Below are positions 1 through 8,804 of a DNA stretch of 64,000 nucleotides, one piece after another (positions within the stretch are counted from its first letter, which is position 1; every line of letters starts with the position of its first letter). The notes below the pieces were generated by a model. It made no database searches and had not been told where the DNA came from. It saw only the letters and a list, made by a program, of their open reading frames with translations. This stretch comes from MnTg04 sp964568075 (GTDB taxonomy: Bacteria; Pseudomonadota; Gammaproteobacteria; Steroidobacterales; MnTg04). Where the stretch lies: NCBI GenBank assembly GCA_964568075.1, contig CAZMOM010000015.1:1-64000 (forward strand). Direction: 5' to 3'. The translations under genes and the position numbers were made by a program.

Positions 1-636
1 CCGCCCCCGCCCCGCCCCGGCGATGCCGATAGCGACGGTGTCGTGGACAACGTGGACAGGTGCCCCGGGACACCTCGCGGCCGAGTCGTCAATAGTGACG
101 GCTGTGAAAACGACGCTGACGGTGACGGTGTCGTGGACGCACTCGATCTCTGCCCCGGAACTCCGGCTGGCGCACCGGTGGATGCGAACGGGTGTCCCGT
201 TGACAGCGACGGCGACGGTGTGGCGGACTATATGGACGCGTGCCCTGGAACGGCTTCCGGTGTTCGTGTGGACAGTCGTGGCTGCGAACTGCGGGAGGTC
301 ATCCGCCTGCGGGGTGTCAATTTCGAAACCAACTCGGCTGCCCTGACCGTCAATTCGTCGGCGCGACTCGATGACGCAGTAGCGACGCTGGTCAAAAATA
401 GCGACCTGACGGTTGAAGTGGCCGGTTACACGGACAGCGCTGGATCGGCCGCTTACAACCTGAATCTGTCGCAACAACGTGCGCTGGCTGTTATGGATTA
501 CCTGATCCGCCACGGCGTCAACGGCAATATGCTGAGCGCCAGAGGTTACGGAGAAGCGAATCCGATCGCCAGTAACGCGACTGCCGCCGGTCGCGCGGAA
601 AACCGCCGGGTAACGCTGCGGATACTGGGCGAATAA
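1..636 (+). CDS. OmpA-family outer membrane protein with TSP3 repeats (5' partial)
   Basis: The frame is open from the first base, so the N-terminus and any beta-barrel lie outside the window. What is visible is a Pro-rich linker, then about three thrombospondin type 3 (calcium-binding) repeats of the form DxDGDGVxDxxDxCPGTPxG with paired Cys. A C-terminal OmpA/MotB-like peptidoglycan-binding domain fills roughly the last 115 residues (FETNSAAL, GYTDSAGS, YNLNLSQQRA, NRRVTL). Such proteins tether the outer membrane to peptidoglycan through the OmpA domain, and the TSP3 segment acts as a rigid Ca-loaded stalk. The coding region ends 11 bases before a strong hairpin terminator. The family assignment is secure; full length and exact role are not. 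Confidence 0.9.
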   Translation, partial: PPPPRPGDADSDGVVDNVDRCPGTPRGRVVNSDGCENDADGDGVVDALDLCPGTPAGAPVDANGCPVDSDGDGVADYMDACPGTASGVRVDSRGCELREVIRLRGVNFETNSAALTVNSSARLDDAVATLVKNSDLTVEVAGYTDSAGSAAYNLNLSQQRALAVMDYLIRHGVNGNMLSARGYGEANPIASNATAAGRAENRRVTLRILGE

Positions 637-647
637 AATAAGAACGC

Positions 648-686
648 AATTACCCCGGTGACACCGATCACCGGGGTAATTTTTGT
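648..686. terminator. Intrinsic terminator, probably bidirectional
   Basis: A perfect 13-bp stem (AATTACCCCGGTG, 648-660, pairing with 669-681) encloses an 8-base loop and is followed by a T run. An A-rich stretch precedes it. It sits between the OmpA-type gene and the converging glutamate-synthase-like gene, so it can serve both strands. Confidence 0.88.
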
Positions 687-699
687 TTCCTGTCGTTGC

Positions 700-2328
700 T
701 TATTGCGGCACACAAAGCTCCCGGTGAGAAATTTCGCGCGGACGGAACTGGTCCGGGTCCGCCAGTGCCCAGGCCGTTGCGAATGGTAGCTTCTCCGTGC
801 CCTCAAGAATTTCCCCTCTATCGAGAAACTCATGCAACAAATGTCCAGGCTTCGTATGCGCCGGTCCCACGCGCCGGTAGAAATGCCAGGGGCGAAGATC
901 TTTCGGGTGATCGAAACCGGCGGCCGCAACAAATTCGGCAAGCGCGTGCATGGTGTTGCGATGAAAATTTGCGACCCTGCGCCATTTATCTTCGACGACC
1001 AGCGCCTGGCTGCGGTTTTTGTCCTGGGTGGCGACGCCGACCGGGCAACGGTTGGTATGGCAAACCTGCGACTGAATGCAGCCGATCGAGAACATGAAGC
1101 CACGAGCAGAGTTGCACCAGTCTGCACCGATGGCCATGTAGCGGACCATGTCAAAAGCGGAAACGATCTTGCCGCTCGCACCCAGTTTGATCTGATCCCG
1201 CAAGCCGGCACCGTATATTAGGTTGTGCACGAAAAACAGGCCCTCGCGAAGCGGTGTTCCCAGATGATTCGAAAACTCCAGCGGCGCCGCGCCGGTACCG
1301 CCTTCCGAGCCGTCCACCACGATAAAATCAGGGTATATGCCGGTCTTCAGCATCGCCTTGACCATCGCGGCAAATTCCCAGTGATGGCCCACGCATAACT
1401 TGAACCCAATCGGCTTGCCACCTGACAGCTCGCGCAGACGAGCGATGAACTGCATTAATTCGACCGGCGTGGAAAAAGCGCTGTGCCCCGCCGGCGAGAT
1501 GCAATCCTGACCGACCGGAACATGCCGGGCCTCCGCGATTTCCTCGCTGACTTTCGAACCCGGCAGAACACCGCCATGGCCAGGCTTCGCGCCCTGGGAC
1601 AACTTTATTTCGATCATTTTGACCTGATCGCCGGCCGCCTGGCTCGCGAACAGGTCCGGATTGAAACTTCCGTCCTCGTGGCGGCAGCCGAAGTAGCCGC
1701 TGCCGATTTCCCAGATCAGGTCGCCGCCATGCTTGCGATGATAACGACTGATGCTTCCCTCGCCCGTGTCGTGGGCGAATCCGCCCTCCTTCGCACCCTT
1801 GTTGAGCGCCTCGATCGCGTTGCCGCTAAGGGAGCCAAAGCTCATCGCCGATACATTGAATACCGAGAGCGAATATGGAGCCGCGCAGGCCTTGCCGCCC
1901 ACCTGGACACGGAACTGCTTTTTTTGGACGGGCCGTGGACTCGCGCTGTGGTTCACCCAGGAATAATGCGATTCATAGACATCCTTTTCAGTTCCAAAGG
2001 GCTTGTTGTCTTCCTGGTTTTTCGCCCGCTGGTAAACCAGCGATCTTTGCTCGCGGTTGAACGGCGTACCGCTAAGATCCGACTCGAAAAAGTACTGGCG
2101 AAATTCGGGCCGCACACCCTCGAATATCCAGCGCATGTGAGAAAAAATCGGGTAATTGCGCATCACGCTGTGGCGTATCTGGGTCATATCCCAGACGCCC
2201 AGTAATCCGAAGGCCAACGATGCAGACGCCGGCCAGAGTAGCCAGAAAGGACCAACGGTCAGACCACCAACGGTCAGAGCCACCGCAAGCGCCAATAGAA
2301 AATAGACAAAACCACGCATCATGCTCAT
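700..2328 (-). CDS. FMN-binding glutamate synthase family protein, membrane-anchored
   Basis: The 542-residue protein matches the stand-alone glutamate synthase domain-2 (GltB-like) family. It has one or two hydrophobic N-terminal segments (about residues 5-45), then the FMN barrel with SMSFGSLSGNAIEALNKGA and GSEGGTGAAP. Near residue 415-430 is the C-x5-C-x4-C pattern (CIQSQVCHTNRCP) that binds a [3Fe-4S] cluster in GltS. There is no glutaminase domain, so it need not make glutamate, and the substrate of these short forms is unsettled. An AGGAGA ribosome site precedes the chosen ATG. It is last in a leftward group with the aldehyde dehydrogenase (45-bp gap) and the acetolactate-synthase-like gene. 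Confidence 0.88.
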   Translation of the reverse strand: MSMMRGFVYFLLALAVALTVGGLTVGPFWLLWPASASLAFGLLGVWDMTQIRHSVMRNYPIFSHMRWIFEGVRPEFRQYFFESDLSGTPFNREQRSLVYQRAKNQEDNKPFGTEKDVYESHYSWVNHSASPRPVQKKQFRVQVGGKACAAPYSLSVFNVSAMSFGSLSGNAIEALNKGAKEGGFAHDTGEGSISRYHRKHGGDLIWEIGSGYFGCRHEDGSFNPDLFASQAAGDQVKMIEIKLSQGAKPGHGGVLPGSKVSEEIAEARHVPVGQDCISPAGHSAFSTPVELMQFIARLRELSGGKPIGFKLCVGHHWEFAAMVKAMLKTGIYPDFIVVDGSEGGTGAAPLEFSNHLGTPLREGLFFVHNLIYGAGLRDQIKLGASGKIVSAFDMVRYMAIGADWCNSARGFMFSIGCIQSQVCHTNRCPVGVATQDKNRSQALVVEDKWRRVANFHRNTMHALAEFVAAAGFDHPKDLRPWHFYRRVGPAHTKPGHLLHEFLDRGEILEGTEKLPFATAWALADPDQFRPREISHRELCVPQ

Positions 2329-2373
2329 GACGCCAATCTCTCCTGTGCAAAAGTGAGTCCTGCGCTGTTCGGG

Positions 2374-3813
2374 CTATATTTCCCCGGACTTGATAATTAT
2401 CTGTTTTTCTACCTGCATATCGTTCAGGGTATAAGGAATTCCACCGACGCCATACCCCGATTCCTTAAAGCCTGCGAATGGCATCCAGTCGACGCGAAAC
2501 GCAGTGTGGTCGTTGATCATGACTGACGCCGCATCTATGCGCTGGCTAACCCGCATCGCGCTGTCGATGTCCCGGGTAAACACAGACGCCTGGAACGAAT
2601 ACGGCAGGCTGTTCGCACCGGCGATTGCGTCGTCGACATCGGAAAACTCATAAAGGCAGACGACCGGACCAAAGATCTCTTCTGTGCTGACCCGTACATC
2701 GGCCGGCGGATTCAACAACACGGTCGGCTGATAAGTCGTGGCCGAAAGAATTTTCCCGCCGCACAAAAGACTGGCGCCACCACCTATCGCCTCGCGAACC
2801 CATTCATCGACCCGTTGGACTTCGGCCTCGCGGATCAGCGGCCCGACCTCCGTTTCTGCCAGCGTGGGGTCGCCGACTCTGAGGCCGTCACAAGCCTGAG
2901 CCAGTTGCTGTGCCAACTTTTCGATGATTTCGCTGTGCGCGAAGATTCTCTGCACGGACACGCAGACCTGGCCGGCGTGATACATGCCACCCTTGCTGAG
3001 CAGAGGAACAGCCTGCTCCAGGTCGGCGTCAGCCATCACGATCGCCGGCGCGGCCCCGCCGTGTTCAAGCGCGCAGCGGGTACCGGGAGCCAGCTTCGAG
3101 CGCAGCATCCAGCCGACTTTGCTACTGCCGATAAAACTGAAAAATGCCACTCGCGGATCAGTCGCCATCGCCGTCGAAACATTGCGACCGGTCGTAATCA
3201 GCGCCTGGCACCATTGCTCGGGCAGGCCCGCCTCGCGGACGATGGATACGATGCGCATACAGGATAGCGGCGTCGCCTCCGCCGGTTTGATAATTACCGG
3301 GCAACCGGCGGCGATCGCCGGACCGATCTGGTGAGCGATCAGATTCAGCGGATGATTAAAAGCGCTGAACGCCAGTACCACGCCGATCGGCTCATGAATG
3401 GTAAACGCCAGCCGGTTCGCCGATGACGGCGTTATATTCATCGGAATGCAGTTACCCGCCTGGACGCGCAAATGATCGACGCAACTGCGAAAGCTGTCCA
3501 CTGCGCGGTCGATTTCGATCAGAGAATCCGGCAGCGGCTTGCCGCCTTCACGCGCCGATTCCAGTGCGAGATATTCCCGCTGCCGCTGCATGAGTTCGGC
3601 GACCTTTCTCAAAATGTCTATCCGTTGGGCCGGACTTAGCCAGGCGTCCCGGTTCCGGTGCAAGGCGTATGCCGTAGCGAGCGCTTGCTCAGCCGCATCC
3701 GTGCCGCCCCGGTCAACGGTCGCGATCGGCTTGTTGTCGTACGGCGCGCTGACAGTCAGCGGTTCGCCTGCTGCGCTGGCACCAGGTACCAGCAATGCAA
3801 AATGCTCATTCAT
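2374..3813 (-). CDS. NAD(P)-dependent aldehyde dehydrogenase
   Basis: Aldehyde dehydrogenase superfamily, 479 residues from the ATG at 3813. Visible residues are the catalytic Cys284 (GQVCVSVQR), the general base Glu250 (ALEHGG, where most members have ELGG), the active-site Asn153 (AFNHPLN) and the late motif EEIFGPV. The start at 3813 is preferred over an upstream in-frame codon because it lies one base after the stop of the acetolactate-synthase-like gene (TGAAATG), with AGGA inside the end of that gene. The pairing suggests oxidation of an aldehyde linked to 2-oxoacid decarboxylation, but the substrate cannot be read from the sequence. Confidence 0.9.
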   Translation of the reverse strand: MNEHFALLVPGASAAGEPLTVSAPYDNKPIATVDRGGTDAAEQALATAYALHRNRDAWLSPAQRIDILRKVAELMQRQREYLALESAREGGKPLPDSLIEIDRAVDSFRSCVDHLRVQAGNCIPMNITPSSANRLAFTIHEPIGVVLAFSAFNHPLNLIAHQIGPAIAAGCPVIIKPAEATPLSCMRIVSIVREAGLPEQWCQALITTGRNVSTAMATDPRVAFFSFIGSSKVGWMLRSKLAPGTRCALEHGGAAPAIVMADADLEQAVPLLSKGGMYHAGQVCVSVQRIFAHSEIIEKLAQQLAQACDGLRVGDPTLAETEVGPLIREAEVQRVDEWVREAIGGGASLLCGGKILSATTYQPTVLLNPPADVRVSTEEIFGPVVCLYEFSDVDDAIAGANSLPYSFQASVFTRDIDSAMRVSQRIDAASVMINDHTAFRVDWMPFAGFKESGYGVGGIPYTLNDMQVEKQIIIKSGEI

Positions 3814-3814
3814 T

Positions 3815-5446
3815 TCAGATCCTGACCTGCAGATTCCCAAGTTTTTCGGTAAGTATCATGTTCTCCCGGTAGTCAACCGGACAATCGACTATCGCGACCG
3901 TGCCGCAGGAAAGAGCCTGCTCGAGCGTCGGCAGAAGATCGCCGGCGCTCTCCACCCGATATCCTTTCGCACCGAAACTTTCGGCAAATTTGACAAAGTC
4001 GGGATTGGCAAAATCGATATGGCTGGTACGGCCGAACTTCTTGTTCTGGTGCCACTCGATCAACCCGTACTTGCTGTCGTTCCAGATCAGGACGACCAGT
4101 TCCAGTCCCAGTCTCACGGCTGTTTCCAGTTCCTGGCAGTTCATCAGGAAACCGGCATCGCCGGTAACGGCCACGACTTTTCGCTCGGGATAAGTCAGCT
4201 TTGCGGCAATCGCACCGGGTAAGGCTATGCCCATCGATGCGAAGCCGTTCGAGATGATGCAGGTATTCGGCGCCTCCGCCTTGTACATCCGGGCCATCCA
4301 CATCTTGTGCGCGCCAACATCGGAGATGGCGATGTCTTCCTTGTCCAGCGCCCGGCGCAGGTCAGACACGATTTTCTGCGGCTTGACCGGGAACCCCTGG
4401 TCATTTTCGCAGGCCTGCAGTTCGTCCACGATGATCTGGCGCAAGGTGTACGCGATATTGCTTTCCCGCGGACGGGCCCGGTCTGCGATCGCATTCAGGG
4501 CCTCGGCTATGTCACCAACGACGCCTGCGTCAAGTACGTAATGCGCATCCACTTCGGCCGGTGTCGCGTCTATGTGAATAATCTTCTTATCCCGGTTCGG
4601 ATGCCAGCTTGCCGGTGCGTACTCGACCAGGTCGTAGCCGACGCAGATGACCAGGTCAGCCTTTGCAAAACCGCTGGCGACATAGTCCGTACCCTGGAGC
4701 CCCACCGTACCCAGCGACAGCGGATGGGAAAATGGCAGCACACCCTTGGCCATAAAAGTCATCGCCACCGGTATATTGAGCTTCTCGGCAAACGCCACCA
4801 GCTCGCCGCTGGCGAAACCTCGGATCACGCCATTACCGGCCAGCACGATCGGGTTGCTCGAATCGGATATCAGCTCCGCCGCCTGCTTCACCTTCTGCGG
4901 CGTCGGATATGGCCTGCTCGGGCGCTGGACTTTTAACGGCTCACCATCCGCGGGCATATCGGCGATGTCTTCCGGCAGCTCGATGAAACTGACCCCCGGT
5001 TTCTCTCTCTCCGCTTCCTTGAATGCTTTGCGTATGACTTCGGGAACCACGCCCGGCGTACGAATCTGTGTCGAGTACTTGGAGATCGGTTCAAACAGCT
5101 TCACCAGATCCAGGTGCTGATGACTCTCCTTGTGCATGCGCCCGGTATCGACCTGGCCGGCCAGCGCCACCAATGGCGCCCGATCCATGTTCGCATCGGC
5201 CACGCCGGTGATGAGATTGGTTGCACCCGGGCCCAGAGTCGAAAGACAAACACCGGCGCGTCCGGTCAGCCTGCCACAGACATCGGCCATGAATGCCGCA
5301 CCCTGTTCGTGCCGAGTCAGGACAAATTCAAGCTCGCTATCGAGCAAGGCGTCCATGAAATCGATGTTTTCTTCGCCCGGAACACCAAAGAGATACTTGA
5401 TTCCCTCCGTCTCCAGGCAGCGAACGAATAGCTCGGCTACTTTCAT
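3815..5446 (-). CDS. Acetolactate synthase large-subunit-like ThDP enzyme
   Basis: The 543-residue protein has three-domain ThDP enzyme organisation: an N-terminal PYR domain with the cofactor-activating Glu47 (TRHEQGAAFMA), a central domain, and a C-terminal PP domain with a ThDP motif starting GDAGFLMN and closing at the Asn of WNDSKYGL. The usual motif begins GDG, so GDA is a small deviation. It resembles catabolic AlsS-type and related single-subunit enzymes that join two pyruvates to acetolactate. No small regulatory subunit is adjacent. It is the first gene of a leftward operon with an aldehyde dehydrogenase and starts opposite a cytochrome gene. Exact substrate is uncertain; the superfamily is clear. 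Confidence 0.88.
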   Translation of the reverse strand: MKVAELFVRCLETEGIKYLFGVPGEENIDFMDALLDSELEFVLTRHEQGAAFMADVCGRLTGRAGVCLSTLGPGATNLITGVADANMDRAPLVALAGQVDTGRMHKESHQHLDLVKLFEPISKYSTQIRTPGVVPEVIRKAFKEAEREKPGVSFIELPEDIADMPADGEPLKVQRPSRPYPTPQKVKQAAELISDSSNPIVLAGNGVIRGFASGELVAFAEKLNIPVAMTFMAKGVLPFSHPLSLGTVGLQGTDYVASGFAKADLVICVGYDLVEYAPASWHPNRDKKIIHIDATPAEVDAHYVLDAGVVGDIAEALNAIADRARPRESNIAYTLRQIIVDELQACENDQGFPVKPQKIVSDLRRALDKEDIAISDVGAHKMWMARMYKAEAPNTCIISNGFASMGIALPGAIAAKLTYPERKVVAVTGDAGFLMNCQELETAVRLGLELVVLIWNDSKYGLIEWHQNKKFGRTSHIDFANPDFVKFAESFGAKGYRVESAGDLLPTLEQALSCGTVAIVDCPVDYRENMILTEKLGNLQVRI

Positions 5447-5873
5447 TTGAACTCCCTTGTGATTAATCGGATATTATTGTCTTATCGAAGTATTCTTGGG
5501 AAAAAAGGCTCGAACAGGCACCGTATGACAAGAGTAGATGATTTTGTTTACGGATGCTGACTATCTCAATTCAACAACTCACAACCAACCTGACCGGAAC
5601 ACGTATTTTTTTATTACCGGCGAAGTACGCGGGTAAAAGGCTCCAGGCCAACAAGCCCTTTTTTTTTGCGATTTAGGGGTTTCGGTAATACTCTAGTCGC
5701 GTGCGGAAACTGCTTATATATTTGGCCTGCATTTGAGCCTAGATTGGCGTCCAAATCAAAGCATGGGGGCATTGACGGTCACCATTGGAAAAGCGGGCAG
5801 GAGATGCCCGCATTCAGGGTCTCGTCGACGCATTCGTTTATTTCAGAAATATAGAGATAGCAAGGAAGTAGTC
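5447..5873. promoter_or_regulatory. Divergent intergenic region between acetolactate-synthase-like and cytochrome genes
   Basis: 427 bases, clearly AT-richer than its surroundings, with several A/T runs, and no convincing gene. It must hold promoters in both directions. A hairpin GCGGGCA-GGAGA-TGCCCGC lies at 5793-5811, about 60 bases before the cytochrome start. I could not fix -35/-10 boxes with confidence. An open frame runs into the cytochrome gene from 5733, but its peptide looks non-coding and carries no export signal. Confidence 0.5.
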
Positions 5874-7046
5874 ATGACAAAGCATACAAGCATTTATAGT
5901 TCATTCTCGGCGATGTTGTTTCTGGCATTGTTCCTGTGGGTGGATACAGCGGGAGCAGTTCCAGCCTTTGCGAGGAAGTACGAGATCAACTGTTCTTCCT
6001 GTCATACCGCGTATCCGCAATTGAATGACACCGGGCGCAAGTTCAAGGAAGCGGGTTATCGTTTCCCCGGCGATGTGGATCGGGCCGGTGAGGTAACATC
6101 GGAAATTTCCGATTTCCTGAAACTGGATAAGTATTTCCCGATTTCCGCAATCCTGATCGCGCGTCCGTATGACAAAAAGGACTCTGGCGAGCAAAAACTC
6201 CGGGCCTTGCATGAAGTTGAAATCATCTTGGCTGGCACGCTCGGCGATCAGTGGTCCGGTTATTTCGAAATGGAAGCAGAAGACGAAACCGGATTCGAGC
6301 TAGAGATCGCACCACTGGTGCTGAATTATCACTACAGCGATGAATTCAATCTTCAGTTCGTCTATGGACCCGAATTCTGGGCCGACTCCTACGGTTTCCT
6401 GGGTAACCACTTCCGGTTGACGCGGGGATCTGTCGCTGTGATCGACCAAAGCTTTGGCGGCGCGGACGCTGGCGGCAAACTGCGGTCGGCGCGGCAAAAC
6501 ATCGGTGCCTATGGGCGCTTGAACGAGAAGTTTTTCTATAACATCAATTACAGCGGCGCAGCTGGCGATGGTGAGGGCGAGGATCCGGCCAATATCAGCG
6601 GACTCGTGAATGTCGATATTACCGACGACATCATGGTTGGCGGATTCTTTGTCGATGGTGAAGACAAGGTGACCAACCGTGATTACAGCCGTTTCGGTAT
6701 CCAGTTCCTGGTCGATAGATCTGATCTCCGGGTCCAGGGGGCGTGGGTAAGCGCAACCGACGATCTGGTCGGCGGCATCGGCGAAGAGGACAATGACGTC
6801 TTTTCCCTACAGGCGATGTACGTATTCAAGGACGATTCCATGCGGCCCACCTGGGTACCGCTGATTCGATTCGATTCCTACGAGCAGAACGACGGAACCG
6901 ACAGCTTTGACGAAATCACGCTGAATGTGACCCGCTATATTACCCAGAACGTGAAAGCGTACTTCGAATACTGGGATCGCTATGATGCGCCCACGGCGGC
7001 ACAAGAAGATTCACGCGTGACCTTGCAGTTGCACGCGGCCTTCTAA
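5874..7046 (+). CDS. Exported c-type cytochrome with porin-like C-terminal region
   Basis: Starts at ATG 5874, preceded by AAGGAAG, and not at the upstream in-frame codon at 5733. The 390-residue product begins with a signal peptide (cleavage near TAGA-VP, about residue 28), then one haem site CSSCH at 40-44 followed by TAYPQLNDTGRKFKEAGYRFPGD. That segment is typical of a family of single-haem exported proteins. The remaining 330 or so residues are alternating, aromatic-rich strands ending in a C-terminal Phe (LHAAF), as in outer membrane barrels. I infer an outer-membrane haem protein or haem-gated porin. It is followed by a terminator and then a triheme cytochrome. The physiological role is unknown. 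Confidence 0.8.
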   Translation: MTKHTSIYSSFSAMLFLALFLWVDTAGAVPAFARKYEINCSSCHTAYPQLNDTGRKFKEAGYRFPGDVDRAGEVTSEISDFLKLDKYFPISAILIARPYDKKDSGEQKLRALHEVEIILAGTLGDQWSGYFEMEAEDETGFELEIAPLVLNYHYSDEFNLQFVYGPEFWADSYGFLGNHFRLTRGSVAVIDQSFGGADAGGKLRSARQNIGAYGRLNEKFFYNINYSGAAGDGEGEDPANISGLVNVDITDDIMVGGFFVDGEDKVTNRDYSRFGIQFLVDRSDLRVQGAWVSATDDLVGGIGEEDNDVFSLQAMYVFKDDSMRPTWVPLIRFDSYEQNDGTDSFDEITLNVTRYITQNVKAYFEYWDRYDAPTAAQEDSRVTLQLHAAF

Positions 7047-7071
7047 GCGGGACCTATACATGAGAAACTCG

Positions 7072-7110
7072 CGGGGCGGGAACAGTAAGGCTGTCCGCCC
7101 CGTTTTTTTG
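7072..7110 (+). terminator. Intrinsic terminator after the cytochrome/porin gene
   Basis: A GC-rich stem (CGGGGCGG pairing with CCGCCCCG, extended by ACAG/CTGT with a small bulge) is followed by seven T. It lies 26 bases after the stop codon. Confidence 0.85.
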
Positions 7111-7158
7111 CCTGGCCGGCATAGTCGAGCCAGGCTCGCGTCATAAATGGGAAGACAA

Positions 7159-7854
7159 ATGAAAACTATCTGCCTGATTATTGGAATCGCATTCTATTTA
7201 CTTTCTTTCCCGGCCCATTCAGGGCTTGACGAAGGCGAGGCGATATTCACCAAGCGTTGCAGCACCTGTCATAAGTTGCCAGATCCCAACACCCCCCCGA
7301 AAGAAGGCTGGGCCAAGCGGCTGGATTTGATGGCGCCGATGGCGGGCCTGAAAAAAGAGCAGAAAAGCGATGTGCTCGAGTACCTCATCTATCACTCGAA
7401 ACATGTCGAACAGGAAGCGGCGCTGGCGGATGACCGAGCCTTTTTCGAGACGAAGTGCAGTTATTGTCATTCGCTGCAACGCGTTTTCCTGATACCGTTC
7501 GACGAAGAGAGCCGGCGCCATGTCGTTGAGAGAATGCAGAATCGCGCCGGAACGGACTGGTTGAGCGATACCGACGCGGAACGAATCCTGTCCTACCTGG
7601 CGAAAGCGACGCCTGAGGTACAGGCGCCGGAGCGGCTGGACGGGCGCAGCGGTCAGGAAATCCTGAAGGCACGGTGTACAGCCTGTCACACCCTGGAACG
7701 TATCTTTCTGGAGCGTGATGAACATCCGGGCGATTCTGAAATGTGGACACATATTGTGGGGCGGATGAGGGGCAAGGCGCCGCAATGGATCAGCGAGGGC
7801 GAAGCACAAAGCGTCATTGAATATCTCGAGACAATTGAGCCACAGACCCGGTAG
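7159..7854 (+). CDS. Periplasmic triheme c-type cytochrome
   Basis: Start taken at ATG 7159 because GGGAAGA lies just before it; an in-frame ATG at 7147 adds only four residues. The 231-residue product has a signal peptide (about residues 1-21) and three haem sites: CSTCH (34-38), CSYCH (100-104) and CTACH (173-177). Each is at the head of a repeat of about 70 residues ending in a helix such as DVLEYLIYHSK, ERILSYLAK or QSVIEYLET. This pattern suggests three copies of a small class-I-like cytochrome domain. It probably carries electrons in the periplasm, perhaps for the upstream haem protein. No partner oxidase or reductase is encoded nearby. Confidence 0.85.
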   Translation: MKTICLIIGIAFYLLSFPAHSGLDEGEAIFTKRCSTCHKLPDPNTPPKEGWAKRLDLMAPMAGLKKEQKSDVLEYLIYHSKHVEQEAALADDRAFFETKCSYCHSLQRVFLIPFDEESRRHVVERMQNRAGTDWLSDTDAERILSYLAKATPEVQAPERLDGRSGQEILKARCTACHTLERIFLERDEHPGDSEMWTHIVGRMRGKAPQWISEGEAQSVIEYLETIEPQTR

Positions 7855-7863
7855 GTCTTTTCG

Positions 7864-8631
7864 ATGGCGGGGCTATTCAGAAAACTCGTTTTTGTCTCCG
7901 CCGCTACGATTTTTATACCGGCCCAGCTTCTGGCGGCCTGCTGGCAAATCTCTCTTAACAATGGCGAAGTCATCGAAACCGACGACGTTTGGCAGATTCA
8001 CAACAGGATGACGGAAAAGAGTTTTCTTATAGGCGAGGAAAACCGTCGCGACAGCATGATAGATCTCGCATATGTCGCATCCTGGTCGGTCATCGAGGGT
8101 CGGGTGGAAGGCGGCAGCAAGGCGCATCGCCAGCATTTTCAGGTCGAAATGAATAATGGCACTACCCGCACACTGGGCAGCTCGCAACCGCTGTTTTATC
8201 GGAGCGGGAACAAGAAATCTGAAGCACCATTGCGTGATGTTCGGTACGTGGCAAGCTGTGCCGAAATCTCGGGATCGGCGGATGCCGAAACTCCCGCGCC
8301 TGAACACCCACTGGTGCCAGCAACCAGCGTTGACGTGAGTGGTTTATTTACTTTGAAAATGCGCAACGGTGATGTACTTTACGGGCGCCTCGCCGAACAG
8401 ACCATAGCCTGGAAAGCGCCTTACGCAATCTTCAATTTTGATGCGCGGCAAATAAAGTCCATCGACCTGGGTGAAGACGCGGCCCCGCCGGGTCGACTTT
8501 TTACCTGGTCAGGCAATGATATTAGCGGCGAACTGGATATTGATACCCTTGTCCTGACGCTTGACACCGGCCTGACGGTCGATATCGACGCCAGCGCTAT
8601 TCAGTCCTTGTCTGCGGAACTGCCGGAATAA
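7864..8631 (+). CDS. Exported hypothetical protein
   Basis: Not recognised. The 255-residue product has a signal peptide ending near LLAACW (residue 25). It shows two similar beta-rich halves, each opening with a phrase like SLNNGEVIETDDV (about 30-42) or LKMRNGDVLYGRL (about 160-172), followed by strands and a linker (AETPAPEHP). The NGD(V/I) pattern recalls proteins in which a short strand repeat describes storage or surface beta domains, but I make no functional call. It starts 9 bases after the triheme cytochrome stop and is probably co-transcribed with it, which hints at a role in the same envelope process. Confidence 0.65.
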   Translation: MAGLFRKLVFVSAATIFIPAQLLAACWQISLNNGEVIETDDVWQIHNRMTEKSFLIGEENRRDSMIDLAYVASWSVIEGRVEGGSKAHRQHFQVEMNNGTTRTLGSSQPLFYRSGNKKSEAPLRDVRYVASCAEISGSADAETPAPEHPLVPATSVDVSGLFTLKMRNGDVLYGRLAEQTIAWKAPYAIFNFDARQIKSIDLGEDAAPPGRLFTWSGNDISGELDIDTLVLTLDTGLTVDIDASAIQSLSAELPE

Positions 8632-8804
8632 GACCAAACCAAAGAACAGCATCCGCATCGACGATGTTTATACACTGATGCTCACGGCGTTCCGGCTGAA
8701 CATCAGGGCGCTGCCCGGGATAAAGTTCCGGAAGCCCTGCTAAATGAGAGAGACTGCACAAATCCCTTGTTTCAGTGGCAACAGGGCGGAAAACTCGCAC
8801 GGTT

